Assembly: GCA_963693285.1 (NCBI GenBank)
Contig: OY848917.1
Coordinates: 7,202,118-7,266,117 of the forward strand
Source: Xestospongia muta
Taxonomy: Eukaryota; Porifera; Demospongiae; Haplosclerida; Petrosiidae
DNA: 64,000 bases
Reading direction: 5' to 3'
A model generated the notes under the pieces. That model saw only the letters and a list, made by a program, of their open reading frames with translations. It did no database searches and was not told where the DNA came from. Below are positions 44,601-55,704 of the stretch, in pieces (the first letter of the stretch is position 1; each line of letters opens with the position of its first letter). Made by a program: the position numbers and the translations under genes.

Positions 44601-47600
44601 AGATGCTATGTACAAAGCAGTTTGGCCATCCTATATATATGTAAAAGGACAAGATTAAATATGCAAAAAATGAAGGTTATGTTTTTAACATGTTACTAAA
44701 CTAATTAAAAATGAATAAAAAAATTTGTTTTCTGTAATAGTATCTTAAATTGTGACATAATGCCAAGAAGCTATCTTAGCAGTGTAAAAATATTAAGCTC
44801 AGCAAATACAGGATTGTGACTGACTCCATTATTTAATAGATTACATTCACTGATACAATTTACAGACTCTAGAAACATTTTATAAAGATAATAGAATGCT
44901 GCTGCTTGATGGTTAATGATTGTGCAATTACTTTCTATGATAATTGTTTGAGTAAGTTTTTAATATTTTAGGCATAGCATACATTATATATCAGTCTTGT
45001 TTGGTAAATAATAAAAAAATGATAATCACAACTTACCTGATCAGCAATGTTAGGGTTAGCGTTGAATTTAAGAAGAAGTTGAACATATTCATTATTACCT
45101 TTCTCAGATGCTATGTACAAAGCAGTTTGGCCATTCTATATATATGTAAAAAGAAAAATACAAATAAATAATAAATGAAGATTGTAATATAAATGACTTT
45201 AAAATGTTTGAATAAAATGTAGCATGTTTCCTTGTAACTATAGACAATTATGAGTAGAATGTTTTTAATATGTTACTAAACCAAATTAAATGATACCAAG
45301 AGGTTGAATGCATCAACAAACCACACTTTATCAGATATAAGGTTGTGACAATTCTATGGTATTAACCCACAAACACATTATAACCCAACCAGTAATGTAC
45401 TGCATTACACATACAGTATGTTGTGACATAAACAACCCTCAGATCTGCAGAACTTTAGGCTTGTTTTATGTCACAGCACTTGAATTTGCCCTTGTGTTGT
45501 GTGCATGTTACAAGTTGACATACATTGTTTCCAATGTTAACATCAGCTCCCCTGGACAGAGCATTTCTAATAGATTCTACTTGTCCTTCTCTTGAAGAAT
45601 TTAAAAGTAAAGTGTCCTAAATAGTAAATATAAAAATGTCTTAGTTTTAATACAAGAACGTATATATATATACACCCTTAATTGTAAAGATTTGCAATTA
45701 CCTTGTTACAGTAAAACTATTCACTTGCCAAAACACTATTACTACTACTCATAAACTTGTCTATATGTGACTGTACTTGTTTGATTTATATCAATATATA
45801 TGTACATGTTATGTACTTGTGAATGCTAAAATCACAAAAACAATGCACATATAACAACGACTACAAACATAGAGTAAGACAGATGTAGACCATACATACA
45901 AATATGTACAAGCTTATAACATCATGACTTACAGCTTGTATAGCTTCTACATTGGTGGCATTAGCATCGACTAACATCTTCATAATGACATTATTTTTAG
46001 TCCAATAAGCTGCATGAAGTGCTGTACGTCCATACTAAATTATATGAGAAAAGCATGAGATGTGTGAACTAAAACATATATCATAAAAATCAGAATAATA
46101 CTTACTAAATAATTGATACCTCAATATCTAGAGGATGTTGTGTGTATAGAGAAAGGTGGTTAAGAATTCTGACCAAGACAACATTTTATAAGGGGTTTTA
46201 TGCCCATAACACCTTCCAGGCAGTGAGACATTTAAATAATACAATGAAATATTTAATAACAGAAGCTTTATGTCACTGTAACCAGCCTAGATGGTCAGTA
46301 GCATTATACATGTCTATGATTAAAAAAAGAGACTTTACATAAAGATAAGAGAGTTCAGAGTACTAAAGATGTGAAGACAAAGTTGAAATAGCTCATCTCT
46401 GAAAAGAGACCAACAGTGTGTTTTGAATAGAGGCTGCAGTATCATACCAGTCTAATAAAGCAAAGTTGGTCAGAATGGTACACAATAATTCTAATAGCAT
46501 ACCCATATATTACATAATGAGTAATTGGTTTAGCAATGTTTCAAGAAATACAAACGTAAATTTTATTATTTTTGAAGACTGTATGGTGTTTGAAATATGT
46601 GTATAAAAGAATACGACATATGTGTGTACATCAATTTTCATATTTTGAATTGTGTAATCTAAAATTTTTATTTGTTAATAAATGTCCTTTTAATATAGAT
46701 TGGGAGAACAAGCTCCATCATTTGGTGTTACTGCAACTCACATCCCCTCCACTGGCTATTGTGTGGGAGAGAGACCACATAAATACAGTGAGATTGGACA
46801 AAAAAGAGTTTTCATAATCTATTAGATAATGGTCCAAGTCAATTGTATGACTCTGATTTTCAGAAAAGTGATGGAGTGTTGAGAGCTGAAGCTGTGGCTC
46901 AGTACAAGAAACAAGAAACAGATCTCCAATTTCAAGTTCTTATGTGAAGATATCAATGTATTCATGACACTTTATTTGCAATGATAGAACAATGTAAATG
47001 AATGGAATCTCAGGTGAATCCATTTATTACATCACTTCAGAGTGCTCCTGATACTATATGCATTTTGGTTACTGATCAACAGCTAAACAACATTGTTTGC
47101 TTTTGTACTAATAGTAAAGAATTTTTAATTATTGGAACTGACCTAAATTTTAAACATATCACCTACATCTTACTCAGCCTATGTTCCATAGCATACTGAT
47201 GAATTTAGCTTTGGACTAACTCCAACTATGCCTGATGTTATAAAATGATACAATTGTTTTGTTTGGCTCATGAGTCATCATAAGTCATAATAACTCAAGA
47301 TTTTGTTATACTAATTTGGTCAAGAAAAAATAAATAATCTGGAATCTGTGTGGAATGTCAGAAAATTAAGATTCATCAAGCTACTTGTCCAAGACCCATT
47401 TTAATACGAATTGATTATAACATTATTGACTTTATGTTGTAGGCTTGATGCTGTACAAACCACTCAAATAAACTGGAAATCCACCAAAAGACCATACAAC
47501 CAATCAAACAAACTTGCTAATACTAGAACTAAAGAAAAGACTAACTATAAATAAACTAAGATACTAGTGGAATGTGAACAAACGAAGCTAAATTGGAGAT

Positions 47601-49183
47601 GGATTTATAATTGATCACAAACACAACAGTAGCTACAGATAAAATGGTTAGTTAGTTACACTGATTGGAAAATCACATGTTTTTTAAATGTTTAAGATTA
47701 GAGACATTACATGTGATTGTATTAATAATCATACAGTCTCTGCACATGCTTTAGTAGTTGCAAGGAACTTTAAGTGAACATTCTGAATTTATATCCTAAA
47801 ACAAACCAAGATGACAGCCATTGGAAATTGGTGTGGTCACCTGGAATGCCAAAATGTCCAGAAGTAGGAGTAAGGATAAGAAAAGTAACAAAAAAGCTGA
47901 AAACCCATTCTATCAACTAAATCAAAACACAGTTTGTTATAAAATATTACTACAACTAGATATCCTGAAACTAAACAGATGGTGTTGTGGCAGAGTGACA
48001 TTACATGATCAGGATAGAGTCATATTAACAATGGGAGTCATTCCCATAAACTGATCAAAGTATGATTGAGCAAATGAAGTAATTGAGACATTGGAAAGAA
48101 GGGCAAAGGAAGAAACCACACCAGTTTCAAAACAAAATACAGAAAAACAATATAGGCTATTTCTACAAACAAAGAAGTTGCTACAGTTCTTCCAACTTTT
48201 CAATTATTAAGATCTAAACTTTACAATTGGTGTTGGGATTTGATTTGAATCATCATAGATAATATTGTTTTGATAGTTATAAAATTGTTGTTTGGTTAAT
48301 TGATGATAGCTTATTTAATGGTAGACCAATTGAAAATAGCATGCATATTAGTAGACTAAACAAGAGTAGACAAAACAGAAGTAGAAAAAACAGGTATAAA
48401 CCCATAATTTTATTTAAGTGAATAGTATTATAAAGGAATAGCCATTATTGCATATAAGAGAATAAAACTAAGTGAATTGACATACATCTATCTCTATACA
48501 GTACTAGTCAAAAACACTTTGTTTCATCTTTGTAGCATAGCTTCAGCACAGTTAAAGTTTCAAGCTTGAAAATGCAGACAATGCTGAAGCTATTTGAAGA
48601 CAAATGTTTTATTGAGTTTGGAAAAAATCTGTGAACACAAAGTTTCCTTTGGTGATTGATTATAAGAAACAATGGCAGCAGTTCACCTCAACAGCATGTC
48701 TTGCTATTTGACTTTTGCAGAAGCTGTAGCTATTCTAGAGCATCTGTTATGCCGAATTTGAAGGACTTAAATCATACAATATTTAAATGGTGAGATCTTG
48801 TTATATCTCTAAAACAATGAACAAATGCCGCAAAACCCATCTCTGATCAGTTCATATAAATACTAATTAAATATTTCCTACTTGATTTGTTAAGGGGTGT
48901 TAAAACATTTTTCACATTTCAACGCAATAGTACAAATTGTACACCAGCTGTTCTGCAAAGACAATATGTGAGCTTGTTTTGACTACTTTTGTATATCTTC
49001 TTGATGTGTCATGTGTATATAGTGAGTTGGTATTAAGTATTATAGACAACTATAATTACCTTTATGTACTATTATGACACTGACCTTGTCTGGAACATTC
49101 ACTTTCATACCGGCATCTAGAAGGACTTGAACAATCTCATTATGACCTTCATAACATGATATATAGAGAACACTTTTGCCATC
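35360..49183 (-). CDS. Large Roco-type gene: ankyrin - ROC-COR - linker - second ROC - Death - Death (5' partial)
   Basis: Exons in transcript order: 49085-49183, 45933-46034, 45524-45616, 45037-45135, 44532-44630 (ankyrin repeats), 40634-42706 (ankyrin + ROC-COR), 40499-40559, 40274-40336, 39170-39283 (acidic linkers), 36473-38773 (second ROC-like GTPase), 36106-36414 and 35360-35652 (Death domains; stop at 35360). Phases match at every junction, with phase 0 up to ROC-COR and phase 1 after the first linker. Roco proteins couple a GTPase to a COR dimerisation domain. Ankyrin + ROC-COR + Death recalls DAPK1 without its kinase; two GTPase halves in one chain would be unusual. A role in Death-fold signalling is inferred. 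It may instead be two adjacent genes. The array of A/B ankyrin exons at 51571-63241 could be its 5' part. No start codon was found. Confidence 0.6.
36106..36414 (-). CDS. Death domain 1 exon
   Basis: Phase 1 to 1, 103 codons. KRPELRDLVKQLEPVTARWD, then LLGGQLGVEEDF, LTKLKDILQKWID, TPVTWENVIEVVEGPVVEE and IKKFLRHKR. It is intact and clearly homologous to the next Death exon (shared TPV-W-E...EGP-V). It ends in a basic tail (FEQREVKRQ) before the donor A/GTAAGC. Confidence 0.8.
36473..38773 (-). CDS. Second ROC-like GTPase module, single 2.3-kb exon
   Basis: About 767 codons between an ATTAG acceptor and a CCAG/GTATG donor, both phase 1. Counting from the TTG at 38765, the P-loop GPARVGKTS is at 30-38. 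A long, charged, poorly conserved insert (about 60-220) precedes the switch-II motif DSGGQ (229-233). THRDKYDE (328-335) fits a degenerate base-specificity motif. The rest (IPLSWYAYEILLRHK, then LKFLYLLNSILYYPEI and a Cys-rich end, IAFFCPCGKEPRHLAIL...CCLYC) resembles a COR-like winged-helix region and a C-terminal zinc-ribbon-like patch with four cysteines. DSGGQ in place of DxxG with Ala/Thr is seen in other invertebrate Roco-like proteins. Confidence 0.7.
39170..39283 (-). CDS. Acidic linker exon 3
   Basis: Phase 1 to 1, 38 codons: ISKESPKHIAYPPLNEDDIE, then TISDQLTLTESDQLILT. Its start (ATATTTCAAAGGAAAGTCCC) repeats that of the Death-2 exon (ATATTTTAAAGGAAAGTCCC), and the preceding intron is also duplicated there. 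The end contains an internal duplication (SDQLTLTE/SDQLILT). It links directly to the second ROC exon. Confidence 0.65.
39654..39956 (-). CDS. Unassigned ~100-codon frame in an intron
   Basis: An open frame follows a TTTCTAG acceptor and GCC ATG and ends at TGA/TAG near 39654. It includes HIRQFLKEWPPHPSYVIKV and FLHSKFALFTYEHNVYDIL. Helix-rich, no family recognised. In phase 1, which the preceding linker exon would impose, it closes quickly, so it is either an alternative terminal exon, a separate small gene or a relic. Confidence 0.3.
   Translation of the reverse strand, partial: AMSFLNQLTNIFNVNVNEMFLSCNHSVTCHVPHIRQFLKEWPPHPSYVIKVKQPSLNSLKDFLHSKFALFTYEHNVYDILHQLDHENIITTDTIQGNILL
40274..40336 (-). 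CDS. Acidic linker exon 2
   Basis: Phase 1 to 1, 21 codons: G-PCLSPLNEDEIETISEQ-LSK. In phase 0 it would contain a stop, so the phase-1 donor of linker 1 is needed. This supports the exon order proposed for the gene. Confidence 0.6.
40499..40559 (-). CDS. Acidic linker exon 1
   Basis: Phase 0 to 1, 20 codons: NLSYPPLSEDEIKIISEDYK. It follows the ROC-COR exon, whose donor CCTTTG/GTAAGT is phase 0. Confidence 0.6.
40634..42706 (-). CDS. Ankyrin + ROC-COR exon, 691 codons
   Basis: It opens with an ankyrin repeat (FGNTPLHAACEGCHGDVVKS) and a second partial one (NRNNQTAMELVYRNA). A P-loop GTPase follows: G1 GNTGAGKSS (79-87 from the exon start), G3 DLAGHKEYY (136-144) and a G4-like GSRLDE (204-209, in place of NKxD). 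From about 265 a COR-type region follows, including FLQLLRNEENIIAISVMELC, an ILFLKNK beta stretch and LLSEVNGVLFAP. The C-terminal ~200 residues are less conserved. Family knowledge: ROC-COR tandems dimerise and control attached modules. The exon is intact across 2 kb. Confidence 0.8.
42707..44531. other. Intron, no feature apart from duplicated sequence
   Basis: A 1.8-kb intron upstream of the ROC-COR exon. The last ~330 bp before the ankyrin exon at 44532 (about 44206-44460) is a diverged copy of 44800-44990, from the tandem duplication that made the two neighbouring ankyrin exons. The remainder shows nothing recognisable. Confidence 0.6.
44532..44630 (-). CDS. Ankyrin repeat exon (DGQTALYIASEKG)
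   Basis: 33 codons, phase 0: DGQTALYIASEKGNNECVQL, then LLKFNANPDIADR. It is a full repeat with the G-x-T-A-L and A-x-x-x-G positions. It is tandemly duplicated with 45037-45135. Confidence 0.85.
45037..45135 (-). CDS. Ankyrin repeat exon (NGQTALYIASEKG)
   Basis: 33 codons, phase 0, almost the same peptide as the exon at 44532-44630 with N for D at the first position and E-Y-V for E-C-V. The flanking introns are also duplicated. Confidence 0.85.
45524..45616 (-). CDS. Ankyrin repeat exon, capping type
   Basis: 31 codons, phase 0: DTLLLNSSREGQVESIRNAL, then SRGADVNIGNN. Its length and ending match the first ankyrin exon of the left-hand gene (4964-5056), which usually caps a repeat stack. 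That suggests it may be the start of a second stack or an old 5' exon caught inside the gene. The intron downstream carries a copy of sequence also found near 34.7, 39.0 and 40.1 kb. Confidence 0.75.
45933..46034 (-). CDS. Ankyrin repeat exon (YGRTALHAAYW)
   Basis: 34 codons, phase 0: YGRTALHAAYWTKNNVIMKM, then LVDANATNVEAIQA. A good repeat with one extra residue in the first helix turn. Confidence 0.8.
46380..48210 (+). mobile_element. Transposase relic (MULE-like, tentative)
   Basis: Several broken plus-strand frames lie in one ankyrin intron. The best piece, near 47002-47199, reads SAPDTICILVTDQQLNNIVC, then FCTNSKEFLIIGTDLNF. This resembles the DDE entry strand of MULE-type transposases I recall from marine invertebrates (D-Q-x-x-x-D-x-x-x-F-C, then G-x-D-x-x-F). 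Other fragments (DNGPSQLYDSDFQKSDGVLR near 46830; KAENPFYQLNQNTVCYKILL near 47905) are interrupted by stops. It is a dead copy; the family name is uncertain. Confidence 0.4.
49085..49183 (-). CDS. Ankyrin repeat exon (DGKSVLYISCYEGH)
   Basis: 33 codons, phase 0: DGKSVLYISCYEGHNEIVQV, then LLDAGMKVNVPDK, with donor GTCAGT. It is separated from the next ankyrin exon (45933-46034) by a 3-kb intron that carries the transposase relic. Confidence 0.85.
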
Positions 49184-50659
49184 CTGTATAACAACAAATC
49201 AAAATATACATGTACATGTGATAATGAAACTTAATAATAAAATATAAAGTCATTAATTAATTTTACTGAGTCAATCAATAGTATAAGAAATTGTGTCTGT
49301 CAAGAAGATACTTGAGTAAATAACAGCACTATGAGGATAAAATGTACTTAACTAATATTTAATAATTAAAGTGAAAAATAAATTCTAAAAATACTATAAC
49401 AAACATTCACTGTCACATAAGTTTTCAATAATATATAATTAATATAACATTACTATAACATGAAATGATGTGATGATAAAGACAACTCATAATAAATTCA
49501 CATTAATGAGATCATTACTGATAAATATTGATCTCATTTAGGTACGTTTATAATGAGTCACAATTATTTTAAGTCACATTTATATAATATGTTATTGAAA
49601 ATATCAATGGAAGTTGTAGAAAAACTACTGAACTGTGTCTTTGACAATGACACCTCTACTTGTTATATATTGATGATTACAAATACACATGTACGTAAAA
49701 ATTAAAAAAACAATTATGAAATGTAGTAATGGTTGTACCATCAAAAAACAAGTAAACAAAATGAATGGCAGAATGAAAATTCCTACATAATATCCACAGT
49801 AAAATCTGAAATTCATTAAATGTAAGAATACCAACAGGAAGCATCTCTAACGTGACCACTGTTGGAACGGCAACATGGATATCTGCACATACATTAGTCA
49901 CACAATTGAGTGCCATTAAATTTAATAATTATGATATAAATAAAAAGATCTCAATATAGCAGCAGTACAAGGTTGAAACATGAACATAGTTGAGATTTCA
50001 CTATTATGTTAATATATCAATACTGTAATGCAATGTAATAACAAAACTCAACACCACAAAAATGTAGTTAGTCAAGTCTAGAAACAAAGCAGTTCATTGA
50101 AAATTAAATTCAAAAAACAATATTTTGTCATTACCTGCAGCATCATGGAGAAGTTATAATCCTGTTCTTATAATGGCCACAATCTTAAAATGCCATCTAA
50201 TTTATAGTTAATAGGCAATTGAATGTACATGCAAGTACAATACACTTCTATTTTCGGGGGATCATTTTTGAGAACTTAAGAGACGTTTCAATGCTAAACA
50301 AGTCATGCTTCACATCATGACTTTCACCACTATATTTGTCTATGCACCTGAACTGATCATTTAAAAATCATAAAACATGTTATCTTTATTTGTCAATTTG
50401 TGTTAAATAAACAGGAAAATTAATCACTGCACTCATAGTAAAACAATTACACTTTTTGCCTAATATTATTGTGTAGAATTTGTATCTTGTTCTCCTTCAA
50501 TATTAATCTTATTGAGCATATTACTACAGAATACAATTCAATATTAACAGTATCACTACAATTACAAGACTATCATAATTAACAACTTTCTTTTAGACAA
50601 AAGAACTTCTATTTTATCTTTATTTATATGGGGTTTGTTGTATACACATAAACAATTAC

Positions 50660-50709
50660 TCCGTTAACAAGGTCTAAATTGGCTCCTTTCTGTGTTAGAA
50701 TCAAAACAA
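50660..50709 (-). pseudogene. Truncated B-type ankyrin exon
   Basis: The last ~50 bp of a B exon (LILTQKGANLDLVNG in frame) are present. The first half is replaced by intron sequence (TTTTAAAAAGAATTTTAAAA), and the donor has weakened to GTAATT. There is no acceptor, so it cannot be spliced as a normal repeat. Confidence 0.7.
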
Positions 50710-51130
50710 TTTTAAAAAGAATTTTAAAAGATACTTTAAAGATAAATAAATCATACTTCACATCAAGATCTTCATCACTATGCTATGTGTACACCTGAAT
50801 TGATCATTTAAAAAGTCATAAAACATGTTGTCTTTATTTGCATTCATAGTAAAACAATTGCACTTTTTGCCTAATATTTTTGTGTAGACTTAATAACCTG
50901 TTCTCCTTCCAATATTAATCTTATTGAGCATATTACTACAGAAAACAATTCAATATTTAACAGTATCAATACAATTATAAGACTATCATAATTAACAACT
51001 TTCTTTTAGACAAAAGAACTTCTATTTTATCTATATTTATATAGGGCTTGTTGTACACATATAAGCACTTACTCATAAATTCAGGAATTGTTTTTTACCA
51101 TAATAACAAAACATATGTACAAATGTCAAC

Positions 51131-51355
51131 TAGAACATTTAACAATTATTATATTATAAAGGAAGCATTCAGATCACAAAAGATCTCAGTAAATTTAAAA
51201 TGGAATAAAATCAATAGACTAAAAAAGCATTTCATTGAAATACACTTAGAATTTATAATACATTATATTACACTTACTTCCTATTATATTGTAATGGGAA
51301 CATTCAGATCACAGGTAATCACAGCAGCATAAAAATGGAATAAAATCAATACAGT
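51131..51355 (-). repeat. Two satellite monomers at the array edge
   Basis: Diverged copies of the ~136-bp monomer begin AACAATTATTATATTATAAA and continue through CAGATCACAAAAGATCTCAG. This starting variant recurs at 52475, 55705 and 62305, always at the 5' side (minus-strand sense 3' side) of a satellite block. Confidence 0.85.
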
Positions 51356-51570
51356 AATAAAGCATTATATTAACAACATGAATTGCAAAATCTAATAATT
51401 TTAAATTTCCAGTAACATTATAAACTTAGGCTGTGCTTGTTTGTTTCTTTGTGTTTTTTTCTTACATTACTATAATGTCTATGTTATATCTTCTTTAATA
51501 ATTACTATACATTTATTTACACAGCTTAAACATTACAATAAAACATGCCAATTCTTGTCATTTGAGTTAC

Positions 51571-51669
51571 CTTAGTAACAATGTTCAGGTCAGCATTGTG
51601 GTTGACTAATACTTCAACAATCTTTGTATGTCCTTCATAACTTGCATAATGAAGGGCCGACCATCCAAC
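51571..51669 (-). CDS. A-type ankyrin exon, copy 1
   Basis: 33 codons, phase 0: [20 protein letters not shown], then [13 protein letters not shown]. Acceptor ACAATAG, donor GTAACTC. It differs from other A copies at the first residue (V for D) and at V for I in the second helix. Confidence 0.88.
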
Positions 51670-52200
51670 CTATTGTAACAACAAACAAACTAGTAACAGT
51701 CAAATTAGACTACTAACAGTACAAAGACAGACTTCATAAAAATATCTTAAATTTTAATTTTCCACTTTAATTGTCATGATACGATATAATATTCTTCTAC
51801 ATTGTCTACATGTAGCTCATGTTATACATTTATGACATGACTACATCCATTACTAATGAGCATTTTTGGAATTTTTTAAACAAATAATCCAGCATTTGAC
51901 AAGAACATAACTCATTGTTCTTCGTGTTATCAACTATCGTTACATCAGTACTTCAATAGGAGGTACATGCAAGTATAATACACTTTGATATCTTCAGAAT
52001 TTTAAAAGATACTTTAAAGATACTTTAAAGATAAATCCAATATTAATCTTATTGAGCATATTACTACAGAAAACAATTCAATATTTAACAGTATCACTAC
52101 AATTATTAAACTATCATAATTAACAACTTTCTTTTAGACAAAAGAACTTCTATTTTATCTATATTTATATAGGGCTTGTTGTACACACATAAACACTAAC

Positions 52201-52299
52201 TCTGTTAGCAAGATCTAAATTAGCTCCTTTCTGTGTTAGAATCAAAACAACATCTTTGTGTCCCTTCTTTGCTGCTAAAATGACTGGAGTAGATCCCTC
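52201..52299 (-). CDS. B-type ankyrin exon, copy 1
   Basis: 33 codons, phase 0: EGSTPVILAAKKGHKDVVLI, then LTQKGANLDLANR, donor GTTAGT. It precedes A copy 1 in transcript order. Confidence 0.88.
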
Positions 52300-52474
52300 C
52301 TAAATATATTATAATAAAACAACAGTTAAATATTATCTATTCTTACACCAAACATACAAACATAATGAACTCACACCTTCAAGAAAAGACTTGAAACTAA
52401 ATCTAATGCTTATTCACATTTCAGATATTTTTTCACCATAATAGCAAAATACATGTACAAATGTCAACTAGAAC

Positions 52475-54335
52475 ACTTAACAATTATTATATTATAAAGG
52501 AAGCATTCAGATCACAAATAATCCCAGTAAATTTAAAATGGAATAAAATCAATAGAGTAAAATTAGCATTACATTGAACTACACTTAGAATTTATACTAC
52601 ATTATATCACACTTACTCGCTATTATATTGTAATGAGAACATTCAGATTAAAAGAAATCACAGCAACATAAAAAATGGAATAAAATCAATAGAATAAAAT
52701 TAGCATTACATTGAACTACACTTAGAATTTATACTACATTATATCACATTTACTCGCTATTATATTGTAATGAGAACATTCAGATCACAAGTAATCACAG
52801 CAACATAAAAATGGAATAAAATCAATAGAGTAAAATTAGCATTACATTGAACTACACTTAGAATTTATACTACATTATATCACACTTACATCCTATTATA
52901 TTGTAATGGGAACATTCAGATCACAAGTAATCACAGCAACATAAAAATGGAATAAAATCAATAGAGTAAAAAAAGAATTACATTGAAATACACTTAGAAT
53001 TTATACTACATTATATATCACACTTACTGGCTGTTATGTTGTAATGAGAACATTCAGATCACAAGAATCACAGCAACATAAAAATGGAATAAAATCAATA
53101 GAGTAAAAAAAGAATTACATCGAAATACACTTAGAATTTATACTACATTATATATCACACTTACTGGCTGTTATGTTGTAATGAGAACATTCAGATCACA
53201 AGAATCACAGCAACATAAAAATGGAATAAAATCAATAGAGTAAAATTAGCATTACATTGAAATACACTTAGAATTTATACTACATTATATCACACTTACT
53301 CCCTATTATATTGTAATGGGAAGATTCAGATCACAAGTAATCACAGCAACATAAAATTGGAATAAAATCAATAGAGTAAAAAAAGAATTACATTGAAATA
53401 CAATTAGAATTTATACTACATTATATCACATTTATTTCCTATTATATTGTAATGGGAACATTCAGATCACAAGTAATCACAACAACATAAAAACGGAATA
53501 AAATCAATAAAGTAAAAAAGCATTACATCAAAATACACTTAGAATTTATACTACATTATATATCACACTTACTGGCTGTTATGTTGTAATGAGAACATTC
53601 AGATCACAAGTAATCACAGCAACATAAAAATGGAATAAAATCAATAGAGTAAAAATAGAATTACATTGAAATACACTTAGAATTTATACTACATTATATC
53701 ACACTTACATCCTATTATATTGTAATGGGAACATTCAGATCACAAGTAATCACAGCAACATAAAAATGGAATAAAATCAATAGAGTAAAATTAGCATTAC
53801 ATTGAACTACACTTAGAATTTATACTACATTATATCACACTTACTCGCTATTATATTGTAATGAGAACATTCAGATTAAAAGAAATCACAGCAACATAAA
53901 AAATGGAATAAAATCAATAGAGTAAAATTAGCATTACATTGAAATGCACTTAGAATTTATACTACATTATATCACACTTACTCGCTATTATATTGTAATG
54001 AGAACATTCAGATCACAAGTAATCACAGCAACATAAAAATGGAATAAAATCAATAGAGTAAAATTAGCATTACATTGAACTACACTTAGAATTTATACTA
54101 CATTATATCACACTTACATCCTATTATATTGTAATGGGAACATTCAGATCACAAGTAATCACAGCAACATAAAAATGGAATAAAATCAATAGAGTAAAAA
54201 AAGAATTACATCGAAATACACTTAGAATTTATACTACATTATATATCACACTTACTGGCTGTTATGTTGTAATGAGAACATTCAGATCACAAGAATCACA
54301 GCAACATAAAAATGGAATAAAATCAATACTGAAAT
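52475..54335 (-). repeat. Satellite array 3 (intron between B copy 1 and A copy 2)
   Basis: About 14 monomers with lower divergence than array 1. Higher-order structure is visible: monomers with CTGGCTGTTATGTTG recur at regular intervals with the short AGATCACAAGAATCACA variant. The acceptor-triplet-donor motif is kept in almost all units. Confidence 0.95.
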
Positions 54336-54549
54336 AAAACATTACATTAACAACACGAATTGCGAAATCTAATAATCTTAACCTTTTCCAGTAACATTAT
54401 GAACTTAAGCTGTGCTTGTTTGTTTCTTTGTGTTTTTTTCTTACATTACTATAATTTCTATGTTATATTTCCGTTAGTAATTACTATACATTTATTTACA
54501 CAGCTTAAAGATTACAATAAAACATGCCAATTCTTGTCATTTGAGTTAC

Positions 54550-54648
54550 CTTAGTAACAATGTTCAGGTCAGCATTGTGGTTGACTAATATTTCAACAAT
54601 CTTTGTATGTCCTTCATAACTTGCATAATGAAGGGCCGACCATCCATC
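54550..54648 (-). CDS. A-type ankyrin exon, copy 2
   Basis: 33 codons, phase 0, [20 protein letters not shown] then [13 protein letters not shown]. It and its surroundings are near-identical to copies at +2267 and +6600 bp. Confidence 0.88.
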
Positions 54649-55332
54649 CTATTGTAACAACAAACAAACTAGTAACAGTCAAATTAGACTACTAATAGTA
54701 CAAAGACAAACTTCATAAAAATATCTTAAATTTTAATTTTCCACTTTAATTGTCATGATACAATATAATATTCTTCTACATTGTCTATATGTAGCTCGTG
54801 TTTTACATTTATGACATGACTACATCCATTACTAATGAGCATTTTTTGAATTTTTTAAACAAATAATCCAGCATTTGACAAGAACATAACTCATTGTTCT
54901 TCGTGTTATCAACTATCGTTACATCAGTACTTCAATAGGAGGTACATGCAAGTATAATACACTTTGATATCTTCAGAATTTTAAAAGATACTTTAAAGAT
55001 AAATAAATCATGCTTCACATCAAGATCTTCATCACTATGCTATGTGTGCATCTGAATTGATCATTTAAAAAGTCATAAAACATGTTGTCTTTATTTGCAC
55101 TCATAGAAAAAAAACAATTACACTTTTTGCTTAATATTATCGTGTAGACTTAATATCCTGTTCTCCTTCCAATATTAATCTTATTGAGCATATTACTACA
55201 GAAAACAATTCAATATTTAACAGTATCACTACAATTATAAGACTATCATAATTAACAACTTTCTTTTAGACAAAAGAACTTCTATTTTATCTATATTTAT
55301 ATAGGGCTTGTTGTACACACATAAACACTTAC

Positions 55333-55431
55333 TCTGTTAAAAAGATCTAAATTGGCTCCTTTCTGTGTTAGAATCAAAACAATATCTTTGTGTCCCTTCT
55401 TTGCTGCTAAAATGACTGGAGTAGATCCTTC
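55333..55431 (-). CDS. B-type ankyrin exon, copy 2
   Basis: 33 codons, phase 0, EGSTPVILAAKKGHKDIVLI, then LTQKGANLDLFNR, donor GTAAGT. Phe replaces Ala near the end. Confidence 0.88.
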
Positions 55432-55704
55432 CTAAATATATTATAATAACATAACAGTTAAATATTATCTATAGAAACACTGTTGTATATGTATTGCATC
55501 ACTATACTAGTAACATTATAAACTAAGACAACATTATCATAATAATTATTCTTACACCTAACATACAAACACAATTAAATAACACCTTCAAAGAAAGACT
55601 TGAAACAAAATCTAATGCTTATTCATATTTTTGATAGAATAAATTCAAGAATTTTTTTTTGCCATAATAGCAAAACACATGTACAAATGTCAACTAGAAC
55701 ACTT

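Larger units (their letters stand above)
49184..51570. other. Interval between the Roco exons and the A/B ankyrin array
   Basis: The first kilobase shows no exon. From about 50,200 the sequence is a mosaic of pieces of the A/B intron (for example CTGAACTGATCATTTAAAAA near 50349 and a second copy near 50791). It includes a truncated B exon at 50660-50709 and two satellite monomers at 51131-51355. It looks like the worn edge of the array. Confidence 0.6.
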
